Assembly (NCBI RefSeq): GCF_034190915.1
Contig: NW_026947499.1
Coordinates: forward strand, 1,673,950 to 1,737,949
DNA from: Cavia porcellus
Taxonomy: Eukaryota > Chordata > Mammalia > Rodentia > Caviidae
Direction: 5' to 3'
DNA length: 64,000 nt
Shown piece by piece: positions 10,591 to 22,035 of the stretch (position 1 is its first letter; the number at the start of each line of letters is the position of its first letter). A model generated the notes under the pieces. That model did not search any database. It was given only the letters and a program-made list of their open reading frames with translations, and was not told the origin of the DNA. Both the position numbers and the translations under genes were made by a program.

Positions 10591-11842
10591 TCCGTCGCGG
10601 CGTTCCCAGTGGCAGTGATGTCCCCGTGCTGGCGGTAGTTACTGTGATTAAGGAGAATGTCTCACACCTCTGCACTTGCAGCGGTTTGGTTACTGTTAAG
10701 GTAAAGGGTAGTTTGTTTGCCCTGCTGCAGTTTCCCCTCAGGGAAGCCTCCCTCTCTGCATACCTCGGTGTATTTGCCCTTTTTATGCAATCTCGCCGTT
10801 CAGGTTAGCACCGTACCATACATGTTCCAGACGCCTTTTAGCCAGCAGTGAGGCAGCGATGGGGCCGTGTTGGTGTCGGGCTTCGTTTCTTCCTCCTCTT
10901 CTTTGGCGTTTGGCGGAGGGCGGTGGAGGGGCTTTGCGGTCTGAGGGCCGGGTGTCAGCCTGGGCAGAGGTCTGCGCCGTCTGACGGTGCTGCTGCTGGG
11001 TCTCCTCCCTCTCTGGGCAGGAGCTGTTGGCTTCCCTCCCGCCACATCTGTGTGGTCCCCGGCTCCCGGCAGACTCCCCAGGGCAGGGGCCGGGGGTGCC
11101 CTGTCCCGGAACCTCCTGCAGCAGCCTCGATGAGTGATTTAGGAAAGACGGGATTGACATCCTGAGTTAATAGCAGCTCATCCCTGGCTTTTAGTCCTGA
11201 TTTATGGCTGTGGTTAAAACCAGGAGCCAGGGTAGCAGCTTCTGTAAGGGGGAGGGCGACTGTCCCTGAAAGGCGGGCCGTGTGATTGGATTTTGTGAGT
11301 GCATAAAAACATTGGAGGTTAATATCTTCCTTCTGTGGGGCCGTTGTTTGATTCTGGGGCTAGGCGATTGCTTTATTTTTACTGAAAAGAGAAAAAATAG
11401 TCGTTTGGGTTGAGTTTTCTATGTAACTGTGTGTGACAGATGCATTAAATTTGCCTTTAGCAGGCTTTTGGATTTTTGCCTGGGCTGTAAATTTTACTGG
11501 ACTCTGTCACGTGCAGGTGGCCCGAGTCGGTTTCATGTTTATTTCATGGGCTGCGGGAAGCAGGAAGTCGGGCCCTGCTGGGCCCCGGCCCATTCATTCT
11601 GCGGGAGCCGCGGCCTGTGTGCAGAAGTAAATAATCTGGGTGTATGCTTTGAGGTAACAGTACTAGCAACAAATGCAAACACCAGAGCGCTTCATTTGGT
11701 GGGGGAACCTCTCTCCAGACGCGGGTAAGCGTGGAGAAGTCTCTGTCGCGTTTATCTCCGCCTCCTCCTGGGAAGCTCGGAGGCATGTGTTTAGGGAGTT
11801 TGTCTTACTGAGCAGGATAAAATAAACCTGCTGCCTCTCCGT
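10591..11842. other. Intronic sequence without recognised genes
   Basis: GC-rich at first (10.8-11.1 kb) and more AT-rich after 11.2 kb. Short frames exist on both strands but have no family resemblance or splice logic that I can defend. Most simply part of intron 1 of the TMEM132D-like gene. Confidence 0.5.
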
Positions 11843-11927
11843 CTCTTTCCCCTTCCCTCCCTCTCTCCCTTCTTTTTCTCTCTCTCTCTGCCTCCCTGTT
11901 TATCCTTCTGTCTGTCTGTCTTTCTCT
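11843..11927. repeat. Pyrimidine tract with TCTG repeats
   Basis: An almost pure C/T run with (CT)n and (TCTG)n segments. It pairs as an imperfect inverted repeat with the purine tract at 12,127-12,190. Confidence 0.85.
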
Positions 11928-12126
11928 CACCAGATTCTACCCTAGAAAGCGTGAAAACATTTTTTGTTTATAAACTTAACAACAAGTACTGAATTCATTT
12001 GCGCTGCGAATTTGCACCCAGAGCCTCAGTGCGTCACCCCAGCCTTGTAATCACACCCAGCTGGTCCCCCGTAAGTACTAAGCAGCAGGCCACATCTTAT
12101 CTGTGAAACCAAATAAGTAATCAAGA

Positions 12127-12190
12127 AGAGAAAGGAAGACAGACAGACAGACAGACAGGAAGAAGGGAGGGAGGAAGGAAACAGAGGGGA
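12127..12190. repeat. Purine tract with GACA repeats
   Basis: GAGAAAGGAAG is followed by about five AGAC units and then GGAAGAAGGGAGGGAGG. Its reverse complement closely resembles the pyrimidine tract about 200 bp to the left, so the two arms could fold back. Confidence 0.85.
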
Positions 12191-14794
12191 GATGGCAGGA
12201 AATTAACAGGTAGAGTTTTAGGGGTGGGGCCGGGGGTGGGGAGGCGGAGGGGAGAAGCAGATCCAGGTGAAGGACCGGCCAAGGTGGAGATCCGTCACCC
12301 GAGGGAACCCGGTGCCCGAGGCCATCCTCCACGTGCTGTGTTAGTAAGGAGCGGTGATGACGACGCTGTTAATGGTGTTGGTGGAAATAAACTTTCTCAG
12401 CGCTCTGTCCAGTGAGAATACTTGTAGAAAGCTCTGCCTGAGGGTGTGCGGATCCCTAACACAGCAGGTGGCCTCTGTGAAGACGGCACCTTAGATTAGT
12501 GTGCCGGCTGCGAGCAGTCACCCATCTTCCTTCCAGAACTTTGCTTCTGGCTTGGTGGCCCCATGTGCTGCTGTGGAGGGAGCAGAGCTCAGGGCCACGG
12601 GCTCCAAGCAGCATCTGGGCCAGGTTTCGTTACCCCCGCAAGCGCCAGAGTCCCCTCCGGTCCCCTGCTCTGCCGTCTCTGTGCTGGGAACCTGGGTCGA
12701 TGAGAAGGCTGGTTTGTTATTGGGCGACTTCCTTGCCATGTTAGTAGCTGTGGAGACTTTTACAAGCCAGGGAATGTTTTAGCTTGTCGAGATAGGAGGA
12801 AACCTGGGAACACTCCTTTTAAGAGTCGTGTGCGAAAGAGTCCTTTCCCTGCAGGAATGAATACCCTGGGTGACGCTGGGGAGCGTTTTCTGATTTTAAT
12901 GATCCTTGGAAGTGTGTGTTCTACCCTTCGAGGGGGAATACTGTTAGATAAGCATTACTTTGCCTCACAGAGAGCTAACGTGCACGTCTGGACATTTACA
13001 GAGCTTAGAACGCACTTGTGTGAGACCACGGTCTCCTAACATTGCACATGGTGCAGGCACACATGGGTGTACCTGTGGAGAGGCACACGTGTGCACACAC
13101 ATGTGCACAGTCTCTGTCTGTGGAGACCCAGCAGCTCCCGTCTTGGAAGAAGCTTGGTTTGTGAGGCACAGCTCTGCTGAGGACGGGGAGCTGCAGGATG
13201 CCAGGCCACGGGCAGCCAGCTCTCTCTGCCGTCTCAGGCCAGGAAATGCCCGCAGATCCTGCAGGGTTAGGAATCTGGAAGACTGACCAGGGCCCGGAGC
13301 CGAAGACAGTGAGGGCCAGGGACAGGGCTCTCTCGGGACCTCATGAGATCTGGAAAGCCTCATCTCTGGGTCGCACACCCCACATGCCACAGGGTGAGGG
13401 GGTGGCGTGGCGTTTCCCTGACATGAATCTCCACGATGTGCCTAGCACCAGCAGGGGTTGGGAGCAGCAGGGTACGGTGAGGGCACTGAGATCTCAGAAT
13501 CTGCCGTGCTACACACGGCTCGTGTTTGAATAAAGAGAGAAGTTACGCAGCAAAGCTTGCCAGCGCTCACCCTTAAGTCCTCCGTGCCTCACACACATCC
13601 CCTCATCCTGGCCACTTGTGCAGCGGCTCTCTAGTCCCCTTTCTTGGGTGTCTTTCGTGGCACCTTTCATGGTCTTGTGACTTTGGGGAGGAGCCGGAAG
13701 TTGCACGGGGCCAGTCGGGTGAGCACCAGGGACACTCTGTGCTGTTCTGTGTCACAGAAACGGCTGTAAGCAGTGCTCACGGCTGACCTGTGGCCCCCGT
13801 GCAGCTCGCAGTGGACAGAGCTCACAGGCTCCCCTGGCAGTGGATAGGCTGTTTTTAAGCACCAAAGGTCCATCCAGACCTGGTTCTGTCACTGAGAAGC
13901 AGATCCTGTCGGACCAAGGTGGCTGTGGTACGGCCAGTGGGGGACACAGGCGGGGCTGTGGCTGCCTCTGGGGGGGGGGTCTGTGGGAAAGGGGTTTCAG
14001 CTGGGTGCCCAGGTGGCTCTCGGGCACCCCTGGTTCTGAGCGGGGGGCCTTGAATCTGCCGGACAGGTTGTCATCAGCAGAGCTGTTAGTGCAGGCTTGG
14101 AAAACATCAGAGTGATTTCTGCAGGTGACCAGGCATGGTGCAGGTGCAGGGACCCAAAGCCAGGCTCTGCCCTTGGAAGTGGTCATTGCCGGAAGGAGCC
14201 AGGCGCTCGGGCCGTGTCCCCATCAGTGGCTTGGATTCTCATCCTATGGGGTGGATGCAGAGGTCAGAATGGCAGTGGTGGACCCACACTTGCCCAGGGG
14301 GTCTTTGGCAGACTGCGCCCTTTCTCTGGGGGCGCAGGAGACTCGGCCCAGGGCACATACGCTTTGCCCCAAGCCCATCCCAGCGGCTGGACCTTGTTGA
14401 TGCCCACAGCTTTGTGTGGAAGCTGGACAGTCAGCGGCTAGTGCTTCAGGGCATGGGTTGCCCATGAGGACCCTCTAGTGACATGGGTGTCCCATCCTCC
14501 TGCCTGGATCAGAGACCAGAACCAGAGCGGGGACATCCTGTGACGGGGAGGGGCGCAGCTGTCATGGGAGGCCTTTTCCCTGCATTTCCCTTCCTGTCTC
14601 CCCTCCTCCCTGCCAGCCCAGCGAGGGGCACAGGTGTCCCAGAGCCACCCAGCCCCATCTGCTTCAAGGACCAACATGCACCCTGGGCCGCCTGTACCCG
14701 CTGCCCTGTAGGCCACCTCGGTGGTGTCGGAGGGGAAAAAGCCTGCTTCAGATGCTGACGGATAGATATTCAGGGTTGGTCTGCAAGGATAAAT
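12191..14794. other. Intronic GC-rich sequence, no gene seen
   Basis: Ordinary mixed sequence. It includes a CA/TG-rich stretch near 13,080-13,125 and a run of ten G at about 13,970. None of the open frames looks like a conserved protein. Confidence 0.5.
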
Positions 14795-14965
14795 GGGAAC
14801 TGTTAACATTATTTATAAAGATCGTAATTACATAATTTCTAAATTCGCAGAAACAGTTTGGCTTAATGATTTTCTAAATGCACGTAATAGGACATTAGAC
14901 GGCCTTTATTAATTCTGTTTACGTACAGAGAGGCAAGACTAAAGAGTCCTGAATTTTAAATATGC
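14795..14965. promoter_or_regulatory. AT-rich island, candidate conserved non-coding element
   Basis: An abrupt AT-rich block in GC-rich surroundings, dense in homeodomain-like motifs (GTAATTAC, TTAATGAT, TTATTAATTC, ATTTATAAAG). It has no reading frame and no visible repeat identity. Composition and motif density resemble developmental enhancers, but conservation cannot be tested here. Confidence 0.35.
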
Positions 14966-15174
14966 CCGGAGAGCAAGTTGGGGAAAACTCTGTCCTCCCG
15001 GGAGATGAGTCTAAGCCCTAGCAGGGAAGCCCAGGTCAGCACGCAGGACGCTGCTGGCCCGGCCGCGGCCCCAGGGCCCCTGGATTCCTCCAGGTCTGGC
15101 CCTGCCCGCTGGAGGCCAGGCTGGTTATTAAGCTCCTGCCCCCGCCGCAGCTCTTTGAGGCAGGCATGCTTCGT

Positions 15175-15300
15175 TCCCCTTAGAATAAATTATCATCATT
15201 AGTTAGCAAGTTATTAGCATTAATATAAACAACAACGTGGCACATTTCTCCAGGAAGATTATGGTTTTAATCACTGGCTGCGTGTGGCAGACGCTTTCCC
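15175..15300. promoter_or_regulatory. AT-rich island, candidate conserved non-coding element
   Basis: Contains TTATCATCATTAG, GTTATTAGCATTAATAT and GGTTTTAATCAC, only about 210 bp after the previous island. The two may be parts of one element, separated by GC-rich sequence. Confidence 0.35.
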
Positions 15301-18300
15301 CATAGTTTATGTTTTAAGGGATGTGCCTTCTCTGTCTGTGCCCGCATTGAAAACGTAATTCCCGGCACTTTGCATCTGTTAGCTCAGGACGCGATTCATT
15401 GGGGTGACCTGGTTCAAAAACTCACCTTTTCTCCCTGTGACAGCAAGCATTCACCGGGCTCCTTTGCTACAGCAGAGGTCCAAGTTGATCAGTGTGCGGA
15501 ACGTGGCTCCCTGGGCGGCCAGGAGGCTTCGGAGTTTAATTTAGTGAAATGTCACTGCAGGGGACAGCGAGGCTGCTGTCCTCAGAGGCTCCTGCTTAGA
15601 GCTGGCTTTCCGCGGCCATCGGCAGGAAGGCTGGACGCTGCGTGGACTCGGCCTCGGGGCCGTAAAGTAGAAACCGCTGTGCTCTGCTCTCTGTGGGTGG
15701 ACGGGCTGGGTGGAGGGGCCGGCTCTCTCCAGGCTGCCCGAAGCAGTCCTCCTGCTGCCTGAGCTCAGAGCTGGGGACCCCGAGGTCACATGGGAGCGCT
15801 GGGGGCAGTAGCGGCTGCACAGGGCTGGACCCTGCGCCACGCTGGCCCCTCACCTGCCACCCCAGCATGTCTTGTCTCAAAGGGAGGCTGTCGCCTGGCC
15901 ATCAGATGGGGGCCAGAGTCCCTGCTCACATGGCCCCTAACTCATCCCCGCCTGGGCTTGGGGTGCAGCTGCCCAGTGCCTCCTCTCTGTGTTTGACCTG
16001 CGCTCATGCTGTGCTCAGAACCTCGGTCCCCATCCCGACTCCTCCCCCCGAGTGCCTCCTTCCTCCCCAGCTATGCAGACCCCTGCTTCAGCCTGTTCTG
16101 GTCCCCCTGCTCTGGCCTGGATTGGTGACCAGGTCCCTAAGTGCAGTACCAGTGCTGGTGCTGCTGTGGGGCAGGGCAGTGTGGGGTGCTTCCAGGAGCA
16201 AAGTTGAGTTCCCAGAAGACCTCTGCATGGGTGACAGGGTCACCGGGTCCTCTGCCACCCAGAGCCATGAGGAGGCTGAGGAGCTGGGACAGGCAGACAG
16301 AGGGAAGTGGAGGCACAGGCACGCTGCTGCTCCATGGGGCCACTGGCTGCTGTGCTGTGGAAAAGACCACGCTGTCCCGAGACCCAGGGTCCCCTCCCAT
16401 CCCGGTGACTGAGGGACCTGGCCCCAGCGTCACCCAGGAGTCACAGGCTGTGTTCACATAAATGGGAATCCTCACTGCAGAGCGGCTGCCTGGGGAGGGC
16501 CTGTGTGATGGCTGCCCAGGGGGACGCTGGCTTGGACCAGGCTGCCCCACACTGCAGGCTGTGAGCTCTGGAGTGCAGATGGGGACCTGTCCGCTCCAGC
16601 CCGCTGTGTCCCTGGATGCATGAGGTGCAGGTAGGACACCTGCCCGAGGAGGGCACCAGCATCCTCATCACATGGCAGGGACACTGTGTCTCCTGCGGGC
16701 CAGGGGTCATGTTGGAAGACAGCCGGGCTGGATCCTCAGCCCCAGGTCCAGGCAGAGGGCAGAGCGGGAGTCACCGGAGCTGGGGCGGCCTGCCTGGCTG
16801 GGGTTATGGCGAGAGAGGGCAGGCTGGTGTCCCTAGACCCCAGAGGACATGACTGCCAGTCCAGTCTGAAAGGAAGGAGGACAGTGTAGGGGACACTTGT
16901 CACAGAGCCCAGAGGACAGCGCACCCCTTCCTGCAGCCCCAGCCCCAGGGGAAGAGCCCCTGGGCAGAGCTGGGCTGGGAGTGTGGGTTTGCTGATCACC
17001 CGCTGATCATGGGTGCTATGGTGCTCATGTATCCTTTGGCTGCTATATTGGTGGCTGTAGTGTGTCACACGCTGTGTCCTCTGAATGCTCTCTGCAGGAC
17101 ACTGGACCTGGGTGGCCTTGGAAGCCCAGACTTGTCTCCCATCTCCTACCCGCTCTGTGTCTCCCTCCAGCTCCACCGGAGCCTCTGCCCGGGCCGTCCT
17201 GGCCTGGCGGCCCCTCCCTCTGTCCTCTATCCTCTGGTGTGTCACTCGCTTGTTTCCAAAGCATCTCCTGTGGTCTGTCCTCCCCGACTCTGAACTGGCG
17301 CTGTGAATACACAGCGTGTGCCTCTCTTCCACACCGCCATGTGCTCCCGCCTTGCAGGGCACCCAAATCCAGTGGGCATCAGAACGGCTCTGCTACAGAG
17401 AAGCCTGCGTGCCCTCTGCCTCCGCGAGCCGCGGGCCGTGGTGGTGCTGGGGAGTGGCTGCCGGAAATGGGAATGTGTGTCCTTCCTCCCTGCGCTCTGG
17501 GTGACCACATGCCCGGACGGGTCTGGGCTGCACAGCCTGGGCGGCCCTATCATTTGCCACCTGCGACACCATTCTGATGTTTGTGTCTTCCAAGTGGACA
17601 GCTGTGGAGTGTCCTGGGCGGACCATCCTGCCTCCTTTCCCTGCAGGGATCCTGCTCTTGGCAGAAGGGCAGATGGCAGGGTTCTGGGGTCCTGAGCAGG
17701 CGGCCTGACTTGGATGCCCTCAGAGCAGCTGCGGGGGTGACCCAGGATGGAGCCCCCGTCCACTGGAGGCTTCCTCACCGGCTGAAATCTGATTCCCGAG
17801 GAGGCCCAGCTTTCATTCCCTCACTCGCCCTCTACCTGGACCGGCTTTTTGCATGCATGGCCCAGAAGGGCCCATGAGCTGAAGCCCGCATGCAGCCCTG
17901 TCCCCCGGGGCACAAGGCTCTGAAGAAGTGCGGGCCCACAGCACCCTGGGTTCCGGGAGTCCCCGGGAGGAGCTCTCTCACTGCTCCCCACTCGCTGTTT
18001 CCCACAGGGGAGCACTTTTTCTCTGAGGTACAGAAAAGCAGAGTCAGAATTTGACTCTGGTGCTGTAAGCCGTTAATTCAGGGCCTGCGGAGGCTGGGTC
18101 AGGTGGAGGAGGGAGCTGGCCGGGGGTGTGTGCAGGGCAGGCGAGAGGAGAGGCCCCTTGGGCTCCTCAGTGGAGGCCCAGGCCACCTGGAGTCCCTCCG
18201 TTTGCTGATTAAATGGTAAGGGCTCCTCATTCAGTGCAGCTTTCTCCTCTCAGTTCTGCGTACGAGGTAATCAGATCTTCGTACTCACAGTGTGAGCTCA

Positions 18301-19337
18301 TTGTGTATTTCCACTAGAATGCTCCTGAGTGAGGGTCCTAGCATTAAACCTAGTGAGTGTGCGTTGGACGAAATGGGGATCTGGTCTACCCCCAGGTAAG
18401 GCTGCCCGTGACATTCAAGGAACCTTGTGCTGGGCTGGAGATCTGTATAATGCTTGTGCCTCCGACCACCACCCTTGTGCCCTCGCTCTGCACCCCAAGA
18501 ACCTTGCAGACTGTGTTCTGGCCCCCCTCGCCTGCGAGAGGGCGTGGATAGTCTTTGCTGGCCTCCACTGTTGTCCAGGGGAGTTCAGGGGGAATGATGG
18601 CGGGCAGTGGCTGTGTGCAGGCAGACACGGGCTTCTCTGCTGCCAACGTCCTGGCAGGGGGCAGCGGGCCCTGAGAAGTGCTAGAAGGTTCAGGGCGCCC
18701 AGCGGGCCTGCCCTGTGCCGTGGCCAGGAGGATCTCAGAGCAAGGGACCAGAATGCACAGTGGAGGGGAGGAGGGAGTTCAGGCTCCACAGAGCAGAGGG
18801 CAAGGGTCAGGGCAGGGGAGGAGGCGATGCCGGGTGCTCTTGGCAGAGGGGTTAAGGGGGGTGCAGGTGCCCCTCGCAGATTCAGGCAAGCAGCAGTGTC
18901 CCATCCCAGGAGGGATGGGCAGCCTCAGCTTCAGGCTGGGTGTCACCCTTGGGAGCCAGGGGCTGGGAAGCACTTGTCTCTTGTCAGACGGGGCAGAAGA
19001 GCTGCCATGCATCCCCAGAGAGTGTGTAGCTGCGTCACGCTGCGGTGATGACGATGGTGGTGACAGTGCTCAAGGGAGCAGATGTGTGCCCACAAACCAT
19101 GCGGGTAGCACCTGGCGCATCCCTGGCTCCGTGCACACTGTGTTGTACTTGTGGGTAGCAAGGGGTCCCCTTGTAAGTGGAGAAAGGATGTATGGGGGTG
19201 TTATGGATTAAAAACAGGTGGTCAGCTTAACACCATCTGAATTAAATCAGCCTGGTGCTGAGCATAGGTGTTCCACCTGAGGAAAGTTCCCAGCATAGAG
19301 ATGTGGAGAAGACAAGCCAGGTATTGTGTGTTTCTCT
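15301..19337. other. Intronic GC-rich sequence, no gene seen
   Basis: About 4 kb of GC-rich sequence with overlapping chance frames on both strands. The longest, about 240 residues at 15.7-16.4 kb, has no recognisable domain. I see no SINE or simple repeat of note. Confidence 0.5.
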
Positions 19338-19508
19338 AAATGTTGCTGTTTGAACCGTTGGTTCTCCTGGAGGAGCTCGTCATGCTGGCTTCCCCAGTGT
19401 GAGTTAGACCACTGTCACTGGAGGAGCTCCGGACCCTGTTGGTGAGGGTGGCTGTGGTTCAGTTTGGGGGAGCTCTGGTCTTCACATTGAGCATTGCTCT
19501 CTGGCTCC
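19338..19508. repeat. Copy 1 of a diverged 171-bp tandem duplication
   Basis: Shares ordered blocks with the next 178 bp: GCTGTTT, then GGAG.AGCT, CATGCTGGCTTCC (19,381 versus 19,552), AGAGGAGCTC-like, GGCTGTGG, TTGAG, and a final GCTCC. The surrounding sequence to about 20,090 has an LTR-like feel but I cannot name a family. Confidence 0.6.
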
Positions 19509-19686
19509 GGAGGGGAAGACGTGTGCTGTTTAATCTCCAGGAGAAGCTTTTCATGCTGGCTTCCTGGCAGGTACTTGACTGTACTTATTATCAGAGGAGC
19601 TCAGGACCTCAGTGTCACTGAGGACGGCTGTGGCACTTTTCAGGACAGCCTTGGTCCTTATTTTGAGTGTGACTTCTCAGCTCCAG
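19509..19686. repeat. Copy 2 of a diverged 171-bp tandem duplication
   Basis: Partner of the previous entry. Marker block CATGCTGGCTTCC starts at 19,552, 171 bp after its counterpart, and the two copies then diverge by substitutions and small indels. It is old, because the copies clearly differ. Confidence 0.6.
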
Positions 19687-21119
19687 CGTAGAACCTTCAA
19701 CCCACCAGCACAGCCCCTTCACCCCACTGGCATGGACTTTCTAGCTTCCACTGCTGACCTGTGAGCCTTCCCAGCACAGATCCTTAAAAGAGACAGGCGT
19801 GAGTCCTTCTTGTGGGGTCTGGACCTCCAGCTAGACTCGTGTGAGGCATTGTCATGGGCTCTGAGTTTTCATCTGGACTCATGCAGGACATTGCTGTGGG
19901 ATGCAGGCCCTTGACTGAATATTCTGGGTCTTTAGTGTTTGTGGACAGATTTCCTGCACTTTCTTGTGTTAACTCTGGGTGACATCATAAATAATATTAT
20001 AAATTCTGTGTCCTGGTTCTAATTGTTCTCTGCACAGCCCCTGACTACAGCAGAGGGGTGAGAGAATCGCTGAGTTCAGAGTCCACAGATCCTAAATCTA
20101 CCCGCTGAACGCATCAACGCACGTGAGGGTTGTCGCACAGCCACAGAACAAACTTGGGGTGACTTGTACGCCTTGAGCTGGTTTTGTCAGAGCTAAACGG
20201 GAAGTATTCCGGCCACCTGAGCTGAGTCCCGCGTGGTGCTGTCCTGAGGATACTCTCTGTATCCCGCTGTTTCCTAACGCTAGAGAAGGGCGGAGCCAGG
20301 AGCCAGGCCGCCCGCTGTCCACCATCTCCCCTCATCAGTGGGTTCAGCGGAGGGACCGCGGTGCAGAGGGCACAGTGCACCGTGGCGGGTGCGGGGCACG
20401 AATGAGCCTTAGGTCCGTTCTGTCCACGCGTCTTGGCTTTTTACAGCCTGGACCTGGGCTTTCCTTCCCTTAAGCCTTCCTCCAGAAAGACAGGGCTGTG
20501 TCCCTGGGCAGGCGACGAGGCGGCAGGTGTGTGGGTATGTGCACTTTGGCCGATCTGTAGGTGACACAGTGTGTTCTGTGTGTCACTAGGACACCGCGGG
20601 AGGTGTGTGCCTTGCACACGGTGACCGTAGTGTCCTTGGAAAGGCCGTGTGCTGTCTCGGAGAGCCTGGGACCGTGCTCCTCTGCACACTGTCCTCTGGA
20701 TGGCTCGGCCCCTTCTGTGGTCCCTGATTGCTGGCATTGGTCCCTTTGGGCTCTCACACTGGAAATGGAGTGACAGGCTCCAAGCTGACAAATGGCTGAG
20801 CTGTGGGGATTAAGGACAGGCAGGACTCGGTGCCTGAGGCCGGACTGTATTTCCCCAGGTTCTCAGACATGTGAAATACTGAATGCTCCGTGCGTGAGAC
20901 ACTACACATGTGAGTGACCCGCCTGGCGGCTTGCAGTTAGTAGGTCTTAAGCAAATACGCATTGGGTGAGGCAGCGCATGGAGAGACACCCGGCCGTGGG
21001 GATTTCACGGTCCCACGTGTTAAGTGCTGCTGCTGCAGATTTGTGAGAAACGAGCATCTCGCTCCGATTTCATACACTGGAGCTGTCTTAGCTGCTCCTC
21101 TGCGGCCGTAAACATTTCT
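19687..21119. other. Intronic sequence, possible old repeat at its start, no gene
   Basis: The part to about 20,060 contains TTAACTCTGGGTGACATCATAAATAATATT and ends near a CTGCACAGCCCCTG motif, and could be the rest of a decayed LTR-like element. The remainder is plain GC-rich sequence. Confidence 0.4.
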
Positions 21120-21345
21120 CATCCACCGTTTCTGTTCTTATGAATGTCAGCTTGCTATTAGGCTGACTTCTTCTAATTAGCCAAGCGCTATTCTCGGAAT
21201 AAATTGGATGGCTGTGATAACAGCCGACTCATTATTGAAACAGCAGAAATATGGTATCTGTTTATGTTCCCTTTGTGATTATATTCCAGAAAGTTTGTCT
21301 GCGATAGAAGTAAGTCAGTATTTTAGGAATATGTGCTAACCGTGA
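21120..21345. promoter_or_regulatory. Candidate conserved non-coding element (strongest by eye)
   Basis: A sharply bounded AT-rich block holding TTCTAATTAGCC, GGAATAAATTGG, GTGATAACAGCC, CTCATTATTGAAAC and GTGATTATATTCC. It contains TAAT-core, GATA-like and POU-like motifs and no simple repeat. The neighbours on both sides are ordinary. The texture matches vertebrate brain-enhancer CNEs, which would suit a neural gene such as TMEM132D, but this is inference. Confidence 0.4.
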
Positions 21346-21899
21346 GAAGATCACACATGCTCATTCCAGCAAGTGCTGGAACCCAGAGCTACGTGCAGAG
21401 AGAGGTGTGAACGGTTGAATCTGTGGTCTCGGGAACCCACGGGCGGCCGAGACGCCTGTCTGCTGGCTGAGCCCTTTCTCCAAGGCGTGGGCGGCCTTGT
21501 GATTGCAAAATAGCCTTTTCTCCTGTGTCTTTTCTGTTTCGTGTTCGTTGAGGCTCTGGTGATTTTTATCTCTTTTTTTGTAAGCTCAAAGATAGAAACT
21601 GGCCTCTGCATTGCTGTGACTTTTCTGTCTCTATGAGCTTTATCTCTGTTTTGCTCTAAATAACATTTAAACTTTCTCTGGTGCACACAAGACGGAAAGT
21701 GAGCAGGGGCTGGCCGTAATGACCCTGCAGGGCCTCAGGCAGGCCTGGGGCAGCTCCAGGTTCTGCTCTAGCCGAGTTCAGCACCGGCGATAACGGAGCC
21801 GTCCACGCCCTGCAACACGCGGCCGGCAGAGCAGAGCGCTGGAGACTGACCCTTCCGCACACAGATGTCACACTGTGATGTGTCCTTTTGTGCACTGTT

Positions 21900-22035
21900 G
21901 TATTTTCTGACAGGGTCTCCCTCTGTATTCCAGATGCTTTGAGCTCACTGTGTAGCCCGGGTTGGCCTCAGACTCCTGGTGATCCTCCTGCCCGCTTCCC
22001 AGGTGGTGGCCTTACAGGTGTTTGCCGCCACGGCT
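21900..22035 (-). mobile_element. Diverged B1-type SINE
   Basis: Reads on the minus strand. On + one sees GACAGGGTCTCCCTCTGT, TGTGTAGCCCGGGTTGGCCT, then GATCCTCCTGCC and CTTACAGGTGTTTGCCGCCA. This is the reversed 7SL/B1 order of poly-A end, right body, box B and left end. Confidence 0.75.
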
